Of a stretch of 64,000 nucleotides of DNA, positions 55,160-64,000 are shown piece by piece (position 1 is the stretch's first letter; every line of letters starts with the position of its first letter). The notes below the pieces were generated by a model. The model did not search any database. It had not been told where the DNA came from and worked only from the letters and a program-made list of their open reading frames with translations. This DNA is from Saprospiraceae bacterium (GTDB lineage Bacteria; Bacteroidota; Bacteroidia; Chitinophagales; Saprospiraceae), in the NCBI GenBank assembly GCA_016719855.1, contig JADJYH010000014.1:84609-148608 (forward strand), in the 5' to 3' direction. The translations under genes were made by a program, and so were the position numbers.

Positions 55160-56282
55160 TTAGCCCGGATTGCGAAGCACGATACGATGGCATTGAAGCG
55201 TCCCCTCGTCAAAAGCCACGACAGACCCCCACAAATACAACCGGAACCTTCGGAAATTGTACTCCCCAAAACGGCTCACCAATTTTTCCCGGTGCGATTC
55301 AAGGTTCCTTGCCCAGTTCTCAATGGTTTTCTGGTAATCCCAACTGTCATCGTGCAGGAAACCAGTTCCAACCCTTCCTTTTTGGCGGCCTTGAGAAAAC
55401 CCTCCAAGTGCAGGAAGGAGTGGTTGAACGGAAAGATGTGCTTGTAAATGAATTTGGACAGTTCAAATTTTACTTTACTCGCACTGGCATCCAAATAGGC
55501 GAAGCCACCCGGCACCAGTATTTCCCGCAGTTTGCGGCACACCCGGTCATACTGCGGCAGGTGTTCGATGACGCCCATGATGGTCACGGCGTTAAACTTT
55601 CGGGCTGGTTGGTAGGTCAGGAAGTCTTGGTCCAAAATCTGGAGGTTTGGTATCGGAAATTTGTTTTCAAGGTATGCCTTCGATTGTGGAGAAATCGTGA
55701 TCGCCGTGATGCCCACCTTCCTGGGCATCAGGTATTTGATGAAAGCGCCCCACCCAGGCCCAACTTCCAGTATCTGGCTATTCTCGTCCATTTTGCAAGC
55801 ATCCGCAGCAAATGCAAGTTTGCGCTCCGTAGCAGTTGCCAGCGATTCATCTGGCGCTGCATATATTCCCTGCGTGTAGGCCGGATAAGTTGAATCCAGA
55901 AACGACAAATAAAATTCAGGGTCCAGTTCGTAGTGCTTTTGGATAGCCTTCCGGTTCGTGAAAACCTGCCCCAAAAAAGCCGGAATCGCAAAACGAGCTA
56001 ACCATGAAAATCCATGCCCGCTTTTTAAAAATCTGCGGCATTTCAAAACATCCATCAACGAGCCTTCGATGTCGAGGTCGCCCCTGAGGTAAGATTCGAT
56101 AATCCCATTTTCATTCAAAAAAGCAAGCTTCTCGCTGCTCGATTGTTGTGGACGGTGACAACTGCCGTGCGTTTTCCACTGCCCAGGATTAGACTTTTCT
56201 TTGAAGGAAGAAGGATTTCAATGGACATGTCCATTTCCCCGAGTGGCTTGCCAAGCGTTTGCTGAAGTGCTTCTATTTTCAT
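55160..56282 (-). CDS. Cyclopropane-fatty-acid-synthase-like methyltransferase (two frameshifts)
   Basis: Start MKIEALQQTLGKPLGEMDMS at 56282. It breaks near 56140-56150, resumes SSEKLAFLNENGIIESYLRG, and breaks again at the T-run 55327-55330 (one base missing). It then finishes TIENWARNLESHREKLVSRF and FRLYLWGSVVAFDEGTLQC. AdoMet motif I is ILEVGPGWGAFIKYL; the lipid-methylase signature VITISPQSKAYLE-like segment is AITISPQSKAYLENKF. GVIEHLPQYDRVCRKLREIL follows. The joined length of about 373 residues fits the family, which methylates unsaturated acyl chains in phospholipids; other lipid-modifying activities are possible. Confidence 0.82.
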
Positions 56283-56310
56283 CGTTTGGTTGTTTTTGAT
56301 TTGCGAGGGA

Positions 56311-56345
56311 AAGTTAGGAGGTAACTTCAAGTTACCTCCTAACTT
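56311..56345. repeat. Perfect 15-bp hairpin with AGGAGGTAAC arms
   Basis: AAGTTAGGAGGTAAC at 56311-56325 and its exact complement at 56331-56345 with a five-base loop, between the glycoside hydrolase stop and the CFA-like start. No T-run follows on the minus strand, so an intrinsic terminator is doubtful. Confidence 0.7.
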
Positions 56346-56392
56346 GGCTCGGAAAATTATTGAAAACCTAAAGAAAGCTTGAATTTTCAACC

Positions 56393-58254
56393 TTACAGCA
56401 CCACCACCACCACCGCTCCCGACCCCGGCAGCGTTAGTTCCTTTTGATTTTTCCCCAATGTCACCTCAGTATCCTTTCCGTCCAGCAACCATGCGGCTTT
56501 GGCCTTCATGGGAAGTTGAATGGGGACAGGCCGAGCCGGAAAACCGTCAGTTTCGATTGGACGCCAAGCCACCAAGTGCGTCACCTTCCCGTCCGCATCC
56601 CCGAACCGGTAAACCCAGGCCGTTTCATCCTCTCGGACGACGGAATGAAAATACTTGCTGCCCAGTTTTTCCACCAGCGATTGCAGGGCCAGGAATGTTT
56701 TCTTCTTCGCAAAACCGGTTTTCGAAGAGCCTACCAACCCGCTCCGGGTGTACAGCGAAGAGGGCGATTTGTCGTTGGCGTGGAAGAACCACGTGGCCCG
56801 GTCAATGCCGAGCCGGGCGGCGATGAGTGTTCCACGCACGGCGTAATTGGCGGCAGCCTGCTTCGCTCACGCACTCGTCGTGGGTGCAGTCCTCCCCTGC
56901 CCCGTCGCTGTCCCAGCCCCATTCCGAGAGGTAGATTTTCTTGCCGGGCATGTTCTGGTTGCGCCAGCGGATGGCATTCAGCATCTCCCAAAAACTGCTG
57001 CCAGGATGCTCCGGCTGCACCGCCCGGCGTTTGCCATTTTTGTCGGACGTGTAACTGTAACAATGGATGTTGATGCCATCGAGCAGCGAAGCTGACTGCG
57101 GTGTGATGCGGTCGCCGATGTAATTCTTCCATTGGCCGTGCTTCTCGGCGAGCGGGTCAACGGCTTGCAGGGCGCACGGAAAAACCTCCACCGTCGGGTC
57201 GCCAGCCTCTGCACCTTCGGCCATGCCGAGCAGGATTTCCCCGATAAACCTCGGCTGGATAGTGCCACGGCTCGTTGCCCGCTTCAATGGAACAGACCAG
57301 GCCGTTGCCTTTTTTTTGCTCCAAAATGCCGGGTAAACGCCTCTGCATACCGACGGCCATCTTTCCGTGGATGCTTCCAGTCTTCCGGTTTGAACTTGTA
57401 AAATTGGAGACTGGCCTGTACGTTCATGCCAGCGCTTTCGTGCCAAACTTGGTATTCGCTGTCCCAATTGAGCCATTCGGTGGCGGGAGTGCCACCGCCC
57501 TTGGCCATTTTTTCAAAGTCAATGGGGTCGTTGGGCGACTTCAAGTCCCAGGTCATGTCGTGGTAGTTGCGGAGGTGGGAAGCCACGGGCTTGAAGCGAA
57601 ATGGCCCGCCGTCTGGCCCCAGTTCGTCTGAATACTTGTCGGTGCCGAAGCTCCAGTAGCCGTTCACGCCGAGCAGTTCCTTGATGGTGGTATGGCCTTG
57701 CGTCGGAGGTTCCATTTGACCATACGGCCCAAAACGGTCGTAGGCTTTCACCTCCCAGATGAAAGCTTTGTTCCAGTCCTTCACCACCATTTGGTGCTCC
57801 AACCGGAGGTAGCGTGCGGCGATTTCCTTCGGCAAAATCGTGGCGACGGTGTGCAGCGCAGTGGGATCGAGCGTGGCGATGTTTTGCCAGTTTTTCCCAT
57901 CCGTGCTGAGGTAAAGCTGCGTGGCGGTAGCCGTGCCAACCTCCCCAGCCCAGTGCCGGGTATGTACTTGCCCGACGGGGCGAACCTGTCCAAAATCAAT
58001 GGTTACGCTTTCCAATGTGCCGTCAGGTTTGCCTGGCACCACCCCGCCCGACTGCCAGTGGGTGTTCGGGTCGCCGTCGAGGACGTTGGCAGCATCTTTT
58101 GCATTGGAGGTGGCGGTGACCGTTGCACCTTCCGTCCAGGAGGGGATGTAGCCGGCGTGGGGGTTCCAAGTGGTTACTGATTGGTGGTAGCTCGCCGCTC
58201 CGATAAGCACAATCAGCGCTGAAAAAAGAGGAATATTGGGCGGAAATGTTTCAT
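56393..58254 (-). CDS. Secreted clan GH-A glycoside hydrolase with F5/8 type C domain (several frameshifts)
   Basis: Start MKHFRPIFLFF at 58254 (signal peptide, with a missing T in the run at 58222-58227). A discoidin-like F5/8C carbohydrate-binding domain covers about residues 40-175 (NVLDGDPNTHWQSGG ... YLRLEHQMVV). The catalytic barrel contains NGYWSFGTDKYSDEL, the acid/base Glu in SIEAGNEPWHYPAEVY and the nucleophile Glu in KKIYLSEWGWDSDG. A C-terminal beta domain ends GSGAVVVVVL. At least three more indels split the middle (near 57300, 57250 and 56830). The family is GH39- or GH5-like; substrate unknown. Confidence 0.78.
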
Positions 58255-58283
58255 GGCAGTTAGTTGTGTTAAAAATTGCTGGG

Positions 58284-61200
58284 TTATTTGCCGGAGGCAC
58301 GGTATTCATCACGGGCGAGGCGGAAGCCAATGCTGATAGTCCCTACGGTCGGGGCTATAGAGGTCACGGTTGGCGCAACGCAGGCGGGCTGGTTTGTTGT
58401 TCCAGCCACCACCCCGAAGGATACTGCTGGAGCCAGAAGTCGGCCCCTAAAGGATTATTGGCCCCGCCCTTTACAAAATTCTGGTAGTAGTTTCCATCAT
58501 ACCAATCGCTGCACCATTCCCATACATTCCCGCTCATGTCAAAGGCACCTATTTCGTTTTTCACCTTGCCGCCAACGGCATGGGTATGGTTGCCTGAATT
58601 GCCATCATGCCACGCCACCTCATCCAAGTTGTTGCTGCCGCTATATTTGGTCTGGGTGGCTCCTCCGCCCCTTGCGGCGTATTCCCATTCTGCTTCGGTG
58701 GGTAGGCGGTAGTTTTTCTTGTTTTTTGGGAAAGCCATTCGGTGTAGGCCACGGCACCATACCAGGTTACGTTCACGACGGGGTGACGCTCATATCCTTT
58801 TGCGGTTCGTAGTACGCTTTTGTGATGTCACCCTGGGAGCGGAAAGCAATGCCCCATTCGTTTTCTTCAATCATAGTCCCACCTTTGTATTGCCCATCTT
58901 TCACCTTTGTCAAACCGTACTCATTCAGGAAAACAGCGTATTCCTCGTTCGTCACTTCATATTTCCCAATGGAAAAATCACTCAGCGTAACATCATGAAC
59001 AGGAAGTTCATCCTCCTCGCAATCCCGTCCCGCTTCTCGTCGCAGCCCATTCGGAAGGTGCCGCCTTTAACGAAGACCATTTCGGGTTCACGGAACGTCG
59101 GTGGTTGCTGCTGCGGAGTGTCGTCGCCAGGCGGCAGCGACTGCGCAGGTTCTTCCTTGATTGGACAGCCCGCATTTTTCGGGTCGCCAGGCTCTTTTGG
59201 GCATTTGTCCCTCGAATCGGGCACACCGTCTTTGTCCGTATCTCGCTCTTTTTCAGGCAATTGCGGGCGCATCTGCACCGTGAAGGTCAGATTGTAAGCA
59301 GTCGGTTGAATTTCCCGAACCAAGGGTTGGTAGCCTTTCTTGGTGAAATCGTAAACCCGTTTTTCGCCCAACGGAATTTCAAGGTAGATTTTGCCCGAAG
59401 GGTCTGTCTGCCCTCGTGAGTTTTTTGAAATCACCATCACATCTCTCAAAGGCCGCCCGGTTTGCGCATCTGTTACCGTGACGGCAATGCGCTCTGTAAT
59501 GCCTTCCACGTTGCGGGCAAGCAGAGATTGAAGGTTTGGGTACATCTTGAGCGTATCGAAGAACTGGTTGTCCGTGCGCTCCCGAATGGCATCGTAGTAC
59601 AGAAGCGCTGAATCTTGCCTACCCGAATAAAAATGAACCAACCCAGTGCCGTGCATGGCATCCAACGACATACTGTCTGAATTCAAAATACGGTAGAAAT
59701 GTACAAGGGCTTTTACCAGAAAATTAGAATCCTGATATTCGGCCAAGTACATGTTGTACCAATAAACAGCGGCATTATAATTGACTTTATCCCAGTTGCT
59801 TTGTGCTAGTGGATATCCGTTATTATTTCTTAGCTGAATAGCTCTTCTAAAATTTGTGAATATGTACTCTTGTTCTTTTCGCCAAATATCAATTTTTTCT
59901 TGCTGGGCTTTGGCACCTTGGAGTTTCCCATCGTATAACCAGCAGCATACCCCAAAAGATAAGATAGCCCTTTACCGTCAATATTAAAAGTGGAGTCAGC
60001 AATCCCAAAGACATTCCAGTAGTTCTTAACCCCAATATTATTGTATAGAACTGAACTATCCGCCACACATTCCCTTCTTAAATATCCCCCCCATAAATTC
60101 GTCTCTTTGCATGGCGTCTTTGGATCGTATGTAGCATCGACACAATTGGCCAATTGCTCTGAACCATCATAGTTCCAGACGAACAGAAAAATGGGAAGAA
60201 ACAACAACATCAATAACACCGTCCACCATAAATCTTTGGTAAAAAATGGCTTCTCTAATGTTTCGGGCTTGTGCTTATTTTCTCCCAAGAACTGCTGAAT
60301 ATTTGGCGCTTGCGGAGTAAAATATGTCTGGTTTGATTGCTGCGCCATCTGGTTCTGCCCGACATGCCGCTCCACGCTCTGGTTCAACTCGGCGAGGTGC
60401 TTCGGCGTCAGCAGTTGGAGCGCCAGCAGTTCCCGAACGGAGGCTTGGGTTTCGGGGCTGTCCGGTGCCACGGCGAAGTTTTGCAGCACCAAATTGACCT
60501 GATGTTCCTGGTTGGCGTGGCTGCCCCGCACCAGCGTTTCCACGGCTTGGAGTTCCGCCTGAACGGCCTCCCGTGCAAGGCGCTCGGCTTCAGGGTCGAG
60601 GTCGTTGAGGAGTTCCTTTCGCAAACGGGGTGATAGGTCGCCCGACAGCAGCCAAGGTATCCGGCTGATTATCAGCAGATTGTCGTAGTTCACGTCCACG
60701 CCCATCGGCTGCAGCGCCCGCCCGATGGCCAAGGTAATGCTCCAATCCGGTTTGGGGTAAACGGCAAGGGCGCAGACCCATCGGTAAATTGTTGGATAAG
60801 CGCTGAGGTAGTCCCGGTGGTCGGCGGCGGTGCGCCATCGGCGGTAGTTCAGGTCAGGCTCCCGGCGGCCTTCAAGCAGCCGCTCGCACCACGAGGCGAA
60901 AGTGGGCAAGTCCTCCCCGTCCATGCCCCGTTCGAGGAACTTGATGGCTTCGCCCAAACCCTCCGTGTCGCTGGGAAAAATGGCGAATAAGTTGTGCAGC
61001 GCCCCCTCCCGGTACGTCCACGAGATGACGGGCATCGGCGTGAGCAACATGCGCTGTTTCCATTGCCGGAAAAAAGCGAAAGCATCGGAGCGGATTGCCG
61101 GTGCGCCCGCTTTCAAGGACTGGTGCGGGTCGAGCAAACCATGCCCATCGCCCAACACGATGAGCCGGTTGAGGGGGAAAAGGCGATGCAATTGGTCGGG

Positions 61201-62706
61201 GTTGATGCCTTCAGGATACTGGTTGTTCCAGAAACGGATGGGTTCGGTTTTGAAATAAAAAACCTCGCCCAGCACCTCCCGCTTCCGCAGAAAATCCACG
61301 AGAAAAGTATACAGCTGCGACTGGTGGCTGCCCGCCGATTGCTCGTCAATCAGGAACAGGTACTCCGTCGGCACCGCATCAGCCTTGCTCAGGAGATTGG
61401 GGAAGCCACCTTCGGCAATGGTTTTTTTCAGCGAAGCTGGCACGTCCATGTTTTTGCGCAAACCCTCCTGCCGCTGCCGCAGCACGTCGGCAAGTCGGTA
61501 AAATTGCGGCTCCATGCGCACGTACCCCTCCTGCAGTCGGAATGGAATGAAGTACGGCCCCTTGTCCAATGCTTTGAAACGCTCCGCTGCTGCGGTCAGG
61601 TCTTCTTCGGCCTCATCGGGCGAGAGTGGCGGTTTGCGTGCAGCCCATTTCACCCAAAACCAGATGATGGCCAGTCCCAGCAGACCCATCAAAATCCAGG
61701 TACCAATGGAGAAGTTCACAATGGCATCCACTTGGTCTCGTTTCAAGATTTTGGCGGTGAGGTAAGCTTTGTCCCTCCCGACGCTAATGCGGTGGGTTTT
61801 GGTCACGGAGCAGTCGCCGTCGAGGCCGGTGCGGGTGGCGGTGAGGCGCACTTCAAACAGGCCGCTTTTGGTGAATTGATGGGAAACTTTGTTGCCCGTG
61901 GCCGTGGTGCTGTCGCCAAAATCCCAGGCCAATTGGATGTTTTTGCATCGGCCAGCTTCACTTCAAAATGGGCAGTACCATTGATTTTTATTTCCGGGCT
62001 GCGCCAAAATGGTATCAATTACCGGCAGGTTGTTGCATAAAATATGGAAGCTGGAAACATGGGAAACGGGCTGGTTGGTCTTTGGGTCAAGCGATTTCAG
62101 ACAGGTGAGCCGAACCTCCCGGTCGGGGTTTTCGCCTGCTTTATTTACCACAAAATTGAGGTCAAATGACTGGCTGTCAACGAGTTCTGTTTGGCCAGTG
62201 GCGGTATTGACGATTTCCCAAAGCAGCGCCGAGGAGTCAATATTTGCAGAAAGGTTTGTAAAATGGATGGTATCGCCGAGAGTCACTTCAGGTGGGTGCT
62301 CGAAGTAAACTTTTGGTGCGGGTGGGTTTTCTTTTTGGCCCAGTTTGATTGCCGCCCAAATCAGGCCACCCAGCACGAGCGCCACGAGTAGCCAACGCAA
62401 CCAATTGGGTCGTCGCTTTTCGACCTCCACTTCAGTCACTGGCATCTCCCAAGGCCGCTGCACCTCCTCCCAGTATCGGTCGAAGATTTCGTAAAACCGT
62501 TCCTGCTCCGCCCTGCCCTGCACCAGCACCGGGGCGAGCAGGAACTTCAGTTTTTCCGGCGATTTCAGGTTCGATTGGCCTGTGCTTTCCAGCACCTTCA
62601 GCACCCGCAGCCGCTCCGCCGGGCTGATGGAAAACCCGGCCAGTTCCAGCCGTTGGAGGAAGGTATCGAGTGGGAAGGTGATATTTTGATTTGAGTGGTT
62701 CAGGGC
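58284..62706 (-). CDS. Giant membrane protein: CoxE-like N-terminus, PKD, degenerate vWA, TPR and sulfatase-modifying-factor domain (about eight frameshifts)
   Basis: Read across frames this is one protein of about 1470 residues. In order: a CoxE-like helical domain (FLQRLELAGFSISPAERLRV ... FYEIFDRYWEEV), TM helix (WLRWLLVALVLGGLIWAAI), two PKD-like domains (the second with AWDFGDSTT), TM helix (ILMGLLGLAIIWFWVKW), a vWA-like Rossmann domain with a degraded metal site (YLFLIDEQSAGSHQSQL ... RLIVLGDGHGLLD), helical region, TM helix (WWTVLLMLLFLPIFLFVW), TPR segment (NYNAAVYWYNMYLAEYQDSN), a regulatory-like beta domain, a TSP3-like calcium repeat (DTDKDGVPDSRDKCP) and an FGE-sulfatase domain (EMVFVKGGTFRMGCDE ... 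YRLPTEAEWEYAARGG ... GNVWEWCSDWYDG). Clear indel sites are near 61985, 61943, 59886, 59025, 58800, 58725 and 58352. No ATG/GTG/TTG precedes the first domain; the start codon is unresolved. Confidence 0.72.
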
Positions 62707-62764
62707 TTACTTTTGTGTACTGTGGTTTTTAATATTCTCATTGTTCAATCAAAATTTTACTGCC

Positions 62765-63016
62765 ATGCATACAGTTTCGATAGAAGTTTCCGATAAAAAC
62801 GACCTACAATTGCTTTTGATGCTGGTTCAACGGCTTGGCTTGAAATTCAAGCAGGTTGAAAAAAATGGGGCGTCAGAACCACAAAAAAAAGACCTTGAGT
62901 ATCATCGAAATATCATTAAAAACGGAGGCATAATGACCGAAGATAGGATGAATGAAATGTTGAAATGGCTCGAAGAAGACCGGAGTGATGATTCTCGTTC
63001 TGCGCGTCCATCATGA
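62765..63016 (+). CDS. Putative antitoxin partner of the PIN toxin
   Basis: 83 residues, MHTVSIEVSDKNDLQLLLML, with a short beta strand followed by helices and an acidic C-terminal part (MLKWLEEDRSDDSR) of the kind that wraps a PIN toxin. The stop overlaps the toxin ATG (ATGA), the usual antitoxin-first arrangement. It has no recognised DNA-binding domain, so I call it antitoxin from position and size only. Confidence 0.65.
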   Translation: MHTVSIEVSDKNDLQLLLMLVQRLGLKFKQVEKNGASEPQKKDLEYHRNIIKNGGIMTEDRMNEMLKWLEEDRSDDSRSARPS

Positions 63017-63375
63017 AAATAATTGACTCCAACATCATAATTTACTCGGCAAATCCTGCTTTTAGTTACTTGCGCCCGCTTGTAATGGATGCTGCTAATT
63101 TTGTTTCCGCTATCTCGCTGGTGGAAACCTTCGGTTTTCAAAATTTGCACCCTGTTGATGAAAAATATTTTGAAAGCGTTTTTAAAATTCTCCAAATCAT
63201 AGATGTTGATAGAACCGTTTTGGCGAAGGCGATTGAAGTCCGCCAAAAGCATAAAATCAAACTTGGAGATTCGTTGGTCGCTGCGACAGCGCTTCTCCAT
63301 GGGCTTGAACTTTACACCAGAAATATCTCTGACTTTCAAAAAATACCTGGACTCACCGTTGTAAATCCAGTTTAG
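63013..63375 (+). CDS. PIN-domain ribonuclease toxin (VapC-like)
   Basis: 120 residues. Acidic active-site residues: Asp in KIIDSNIIIYS, Glu in SAISLVETFGF, Asp in IKLGDSLVAATALLHG, and Asn/Asp in LYTRNISDFQKI. VapC-type toxins cut tRNA or rRNA. The stop overlaps the end of the convergent MoxR gene by four bases. Confidence 0.88.
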   Translation: MKIIDSNIIIYSANPAFSYLRPLVMDAANFVSAISLVETFGFQNLHPVDEKYFESVFKILQIIDVDRTVLAKAIEVRQKHKIKLGDSLVAATALLHGLELYTRNISDFQKIPGLTVVNPV

Positions 63376-64000
63376 AACACCCCCTTCACCGCCTCCAAAT
63401 CCTCCCTCGTTTTCACCAGAATGGACAGATTGTCAAGCAGTTGCGCCCGTTGTTGCGCCTCTTTTGCCTCCATAAAATTTTGCATTTCGAGGATGCGCAA
63501 CCAGGCAAGAAGTTCTGCCGTGGCAGGTGGTTTGCGCACGGCCCGTTTGCGCACGGCGTTGAATTTTTCGAGCAAGGTGTTCAGCGTTTGCTCGGTAAAG
63601 TGGGTGCTGCCGCCCAATTGCGTTTTCACGATGTCCCGCAACAAATCGTCCGAGGGAACGGAATATGGTAAAAAACGCAACGGCGCAGGAAGGCATCGGG
63701 CAGGTTTTTCTCCGAATTGCTCGTCATGATGACCACGATGTGCTTGTCCTGCGCTTTGGCCATTGGGTAGTTGTCCTGCTCCTTCATCGAGAAACGGTAG
63801 TTCTCGATTTCATCCAAAATATCGTTGGTAAAGTCACGGGGCGCTTTGTCAATCTCGTCAATCAGCACGACCGAGTTCTGCGGCTTTTCGGGCAACTGGG
63901 TGCTGAATTTCGAGGCGTCCACCACAGCCGGATTGCTGAAAGCAATGGCCTTGCCAAGCGCTTGAAGTTCAATAAAATCAGCAGTTCGCAGCACTTTCGA
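63372..64000 (-). CDS. MoxR-family AAA+ ATPase (partial, frameshift)
   Basis: Enters at the right edge in frame, as KVLRTADFIELQALGKAIAF. Walker B is NSVVLIDEIDKAPRDFTNDI; sensor 1 and arginine-finger region is IVVIMTSNSEKNLPDAFLRR; then CVFYHIPFP. One C is missing near 63676, after which SDDLLRDIVKTQLGGSTHF continues into the helical lid. The Walker A half lies outside the window. MoxR ATPases usually work with vWA proteins; the partner here is probably the giant protein 670 bases downstream on the same strand. Confidence 0.88.

Noticed and set aside
60994..62040. Long plus-strand open frame opposite the giant FGE-domain protein
   Set aside because: The minus strand carries clear CoxE, PKD and vWA-like segments; the plus-strand product is His/Gln/Val-rich with no recognisable domain.
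1822..63676. Programmed ribosomal frameshifting as the cause of the many frame breaks
   Set aside because: The breaks occur in unrelated genes, at varied homopolymers and in both directions, without slippery heptamers plus downstream structure.

Overview
The window reads as a Bacteroidota chromosome segment, probably from the Saprospiria or a related order. The evidence is type IX secretion (T9SS) sorting tails, TonB/TonB-dependent receptors, a Bacteroidota-type GlmU-like protein, DUF6089 and DUF4403 proteins, type B L31, and many promoters with the Bacteroidota -7 box TAnnTTTG, several with a TTTG/TTG element 18-23 bases upstream. The rank below phylum is inferred. Nearly all genes are chromosomal housekeeping or envelope genes; plasmid, phage and insertion-sequence genes are absent. 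About thirty genes or gene parts are broken by single-base indels, mostly in homopolymers. This looks like a long-read draft assembly, so the broken genes are reconstructed here across frames.

Layout. 1-8.9 kb: envelope genes (P-domain secreted protein, vanadium haloperoxidase-like lipoprotein, LptD, cell-wall amidase with SPOR domain, MlaD/MCE protein, PAP2 phosphatase). 9-15.9 kb: EngB, PyrF, a DUF6089 protein, an adenine/cytosine DNA methyltransferase, the selenium pair selD-mnmH, a MacB-type permease. 15.9-20.6 kb: a vitamin B12 locus (cobalamin riboswitch, BtuB-like receptor, DUF4465 secreted protein) followed by nth and cutC. 20.5-24.6 kb: permease, a gcvH-vanZ-tonB operon, a candidate small RNA, rpmE. 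24.7-32.7 kb: GlmU-like protein, a spermidine-synthase-fold protein, dinB, Uma2 nuclease, smc, trmH. 32.8-41.7 kb: lipoprotein binding protein, guaA, serine hydrolase, pgk, gap, tRNA-Glu, sucC. 41.7-49.3 kb: TonB-dependent receptor, HtrA, dapF, gmhA-hisS, tRNA-His. 49.4-56.3 kb: tandem-PDZ secreted protein, DUF4403 lipoprotein, small membrane proteins, DUF4442 protein, adenosine deaminase, CFA-synthase-like methyltransferase. 56.4-64 kb: a glycoside hydrolase and an accessory module in which a MoxR-type AAA+ ATPase is paired with a very large membrane protein (CoxE-like N-terminus, PKD, degenerate vWA, TPR, sulfatase-modifying-factor domain), with a PIN toxin-antitoxin pair lodged between them.

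The most unusual structure is not a gene. At least ten places carry inverted repeats built from a 7-9 base unit iterated in each arm. The unit differs at every site, while the architecture is the same. Copies sit on stop codons of convergent genes, inside the variable arm of the cobalamin riboswitch, and within the guaA coding region, where they would add about 15 residues in frame. They look like a dispersed palindrome class with conserved shape and non-conserved sequence.
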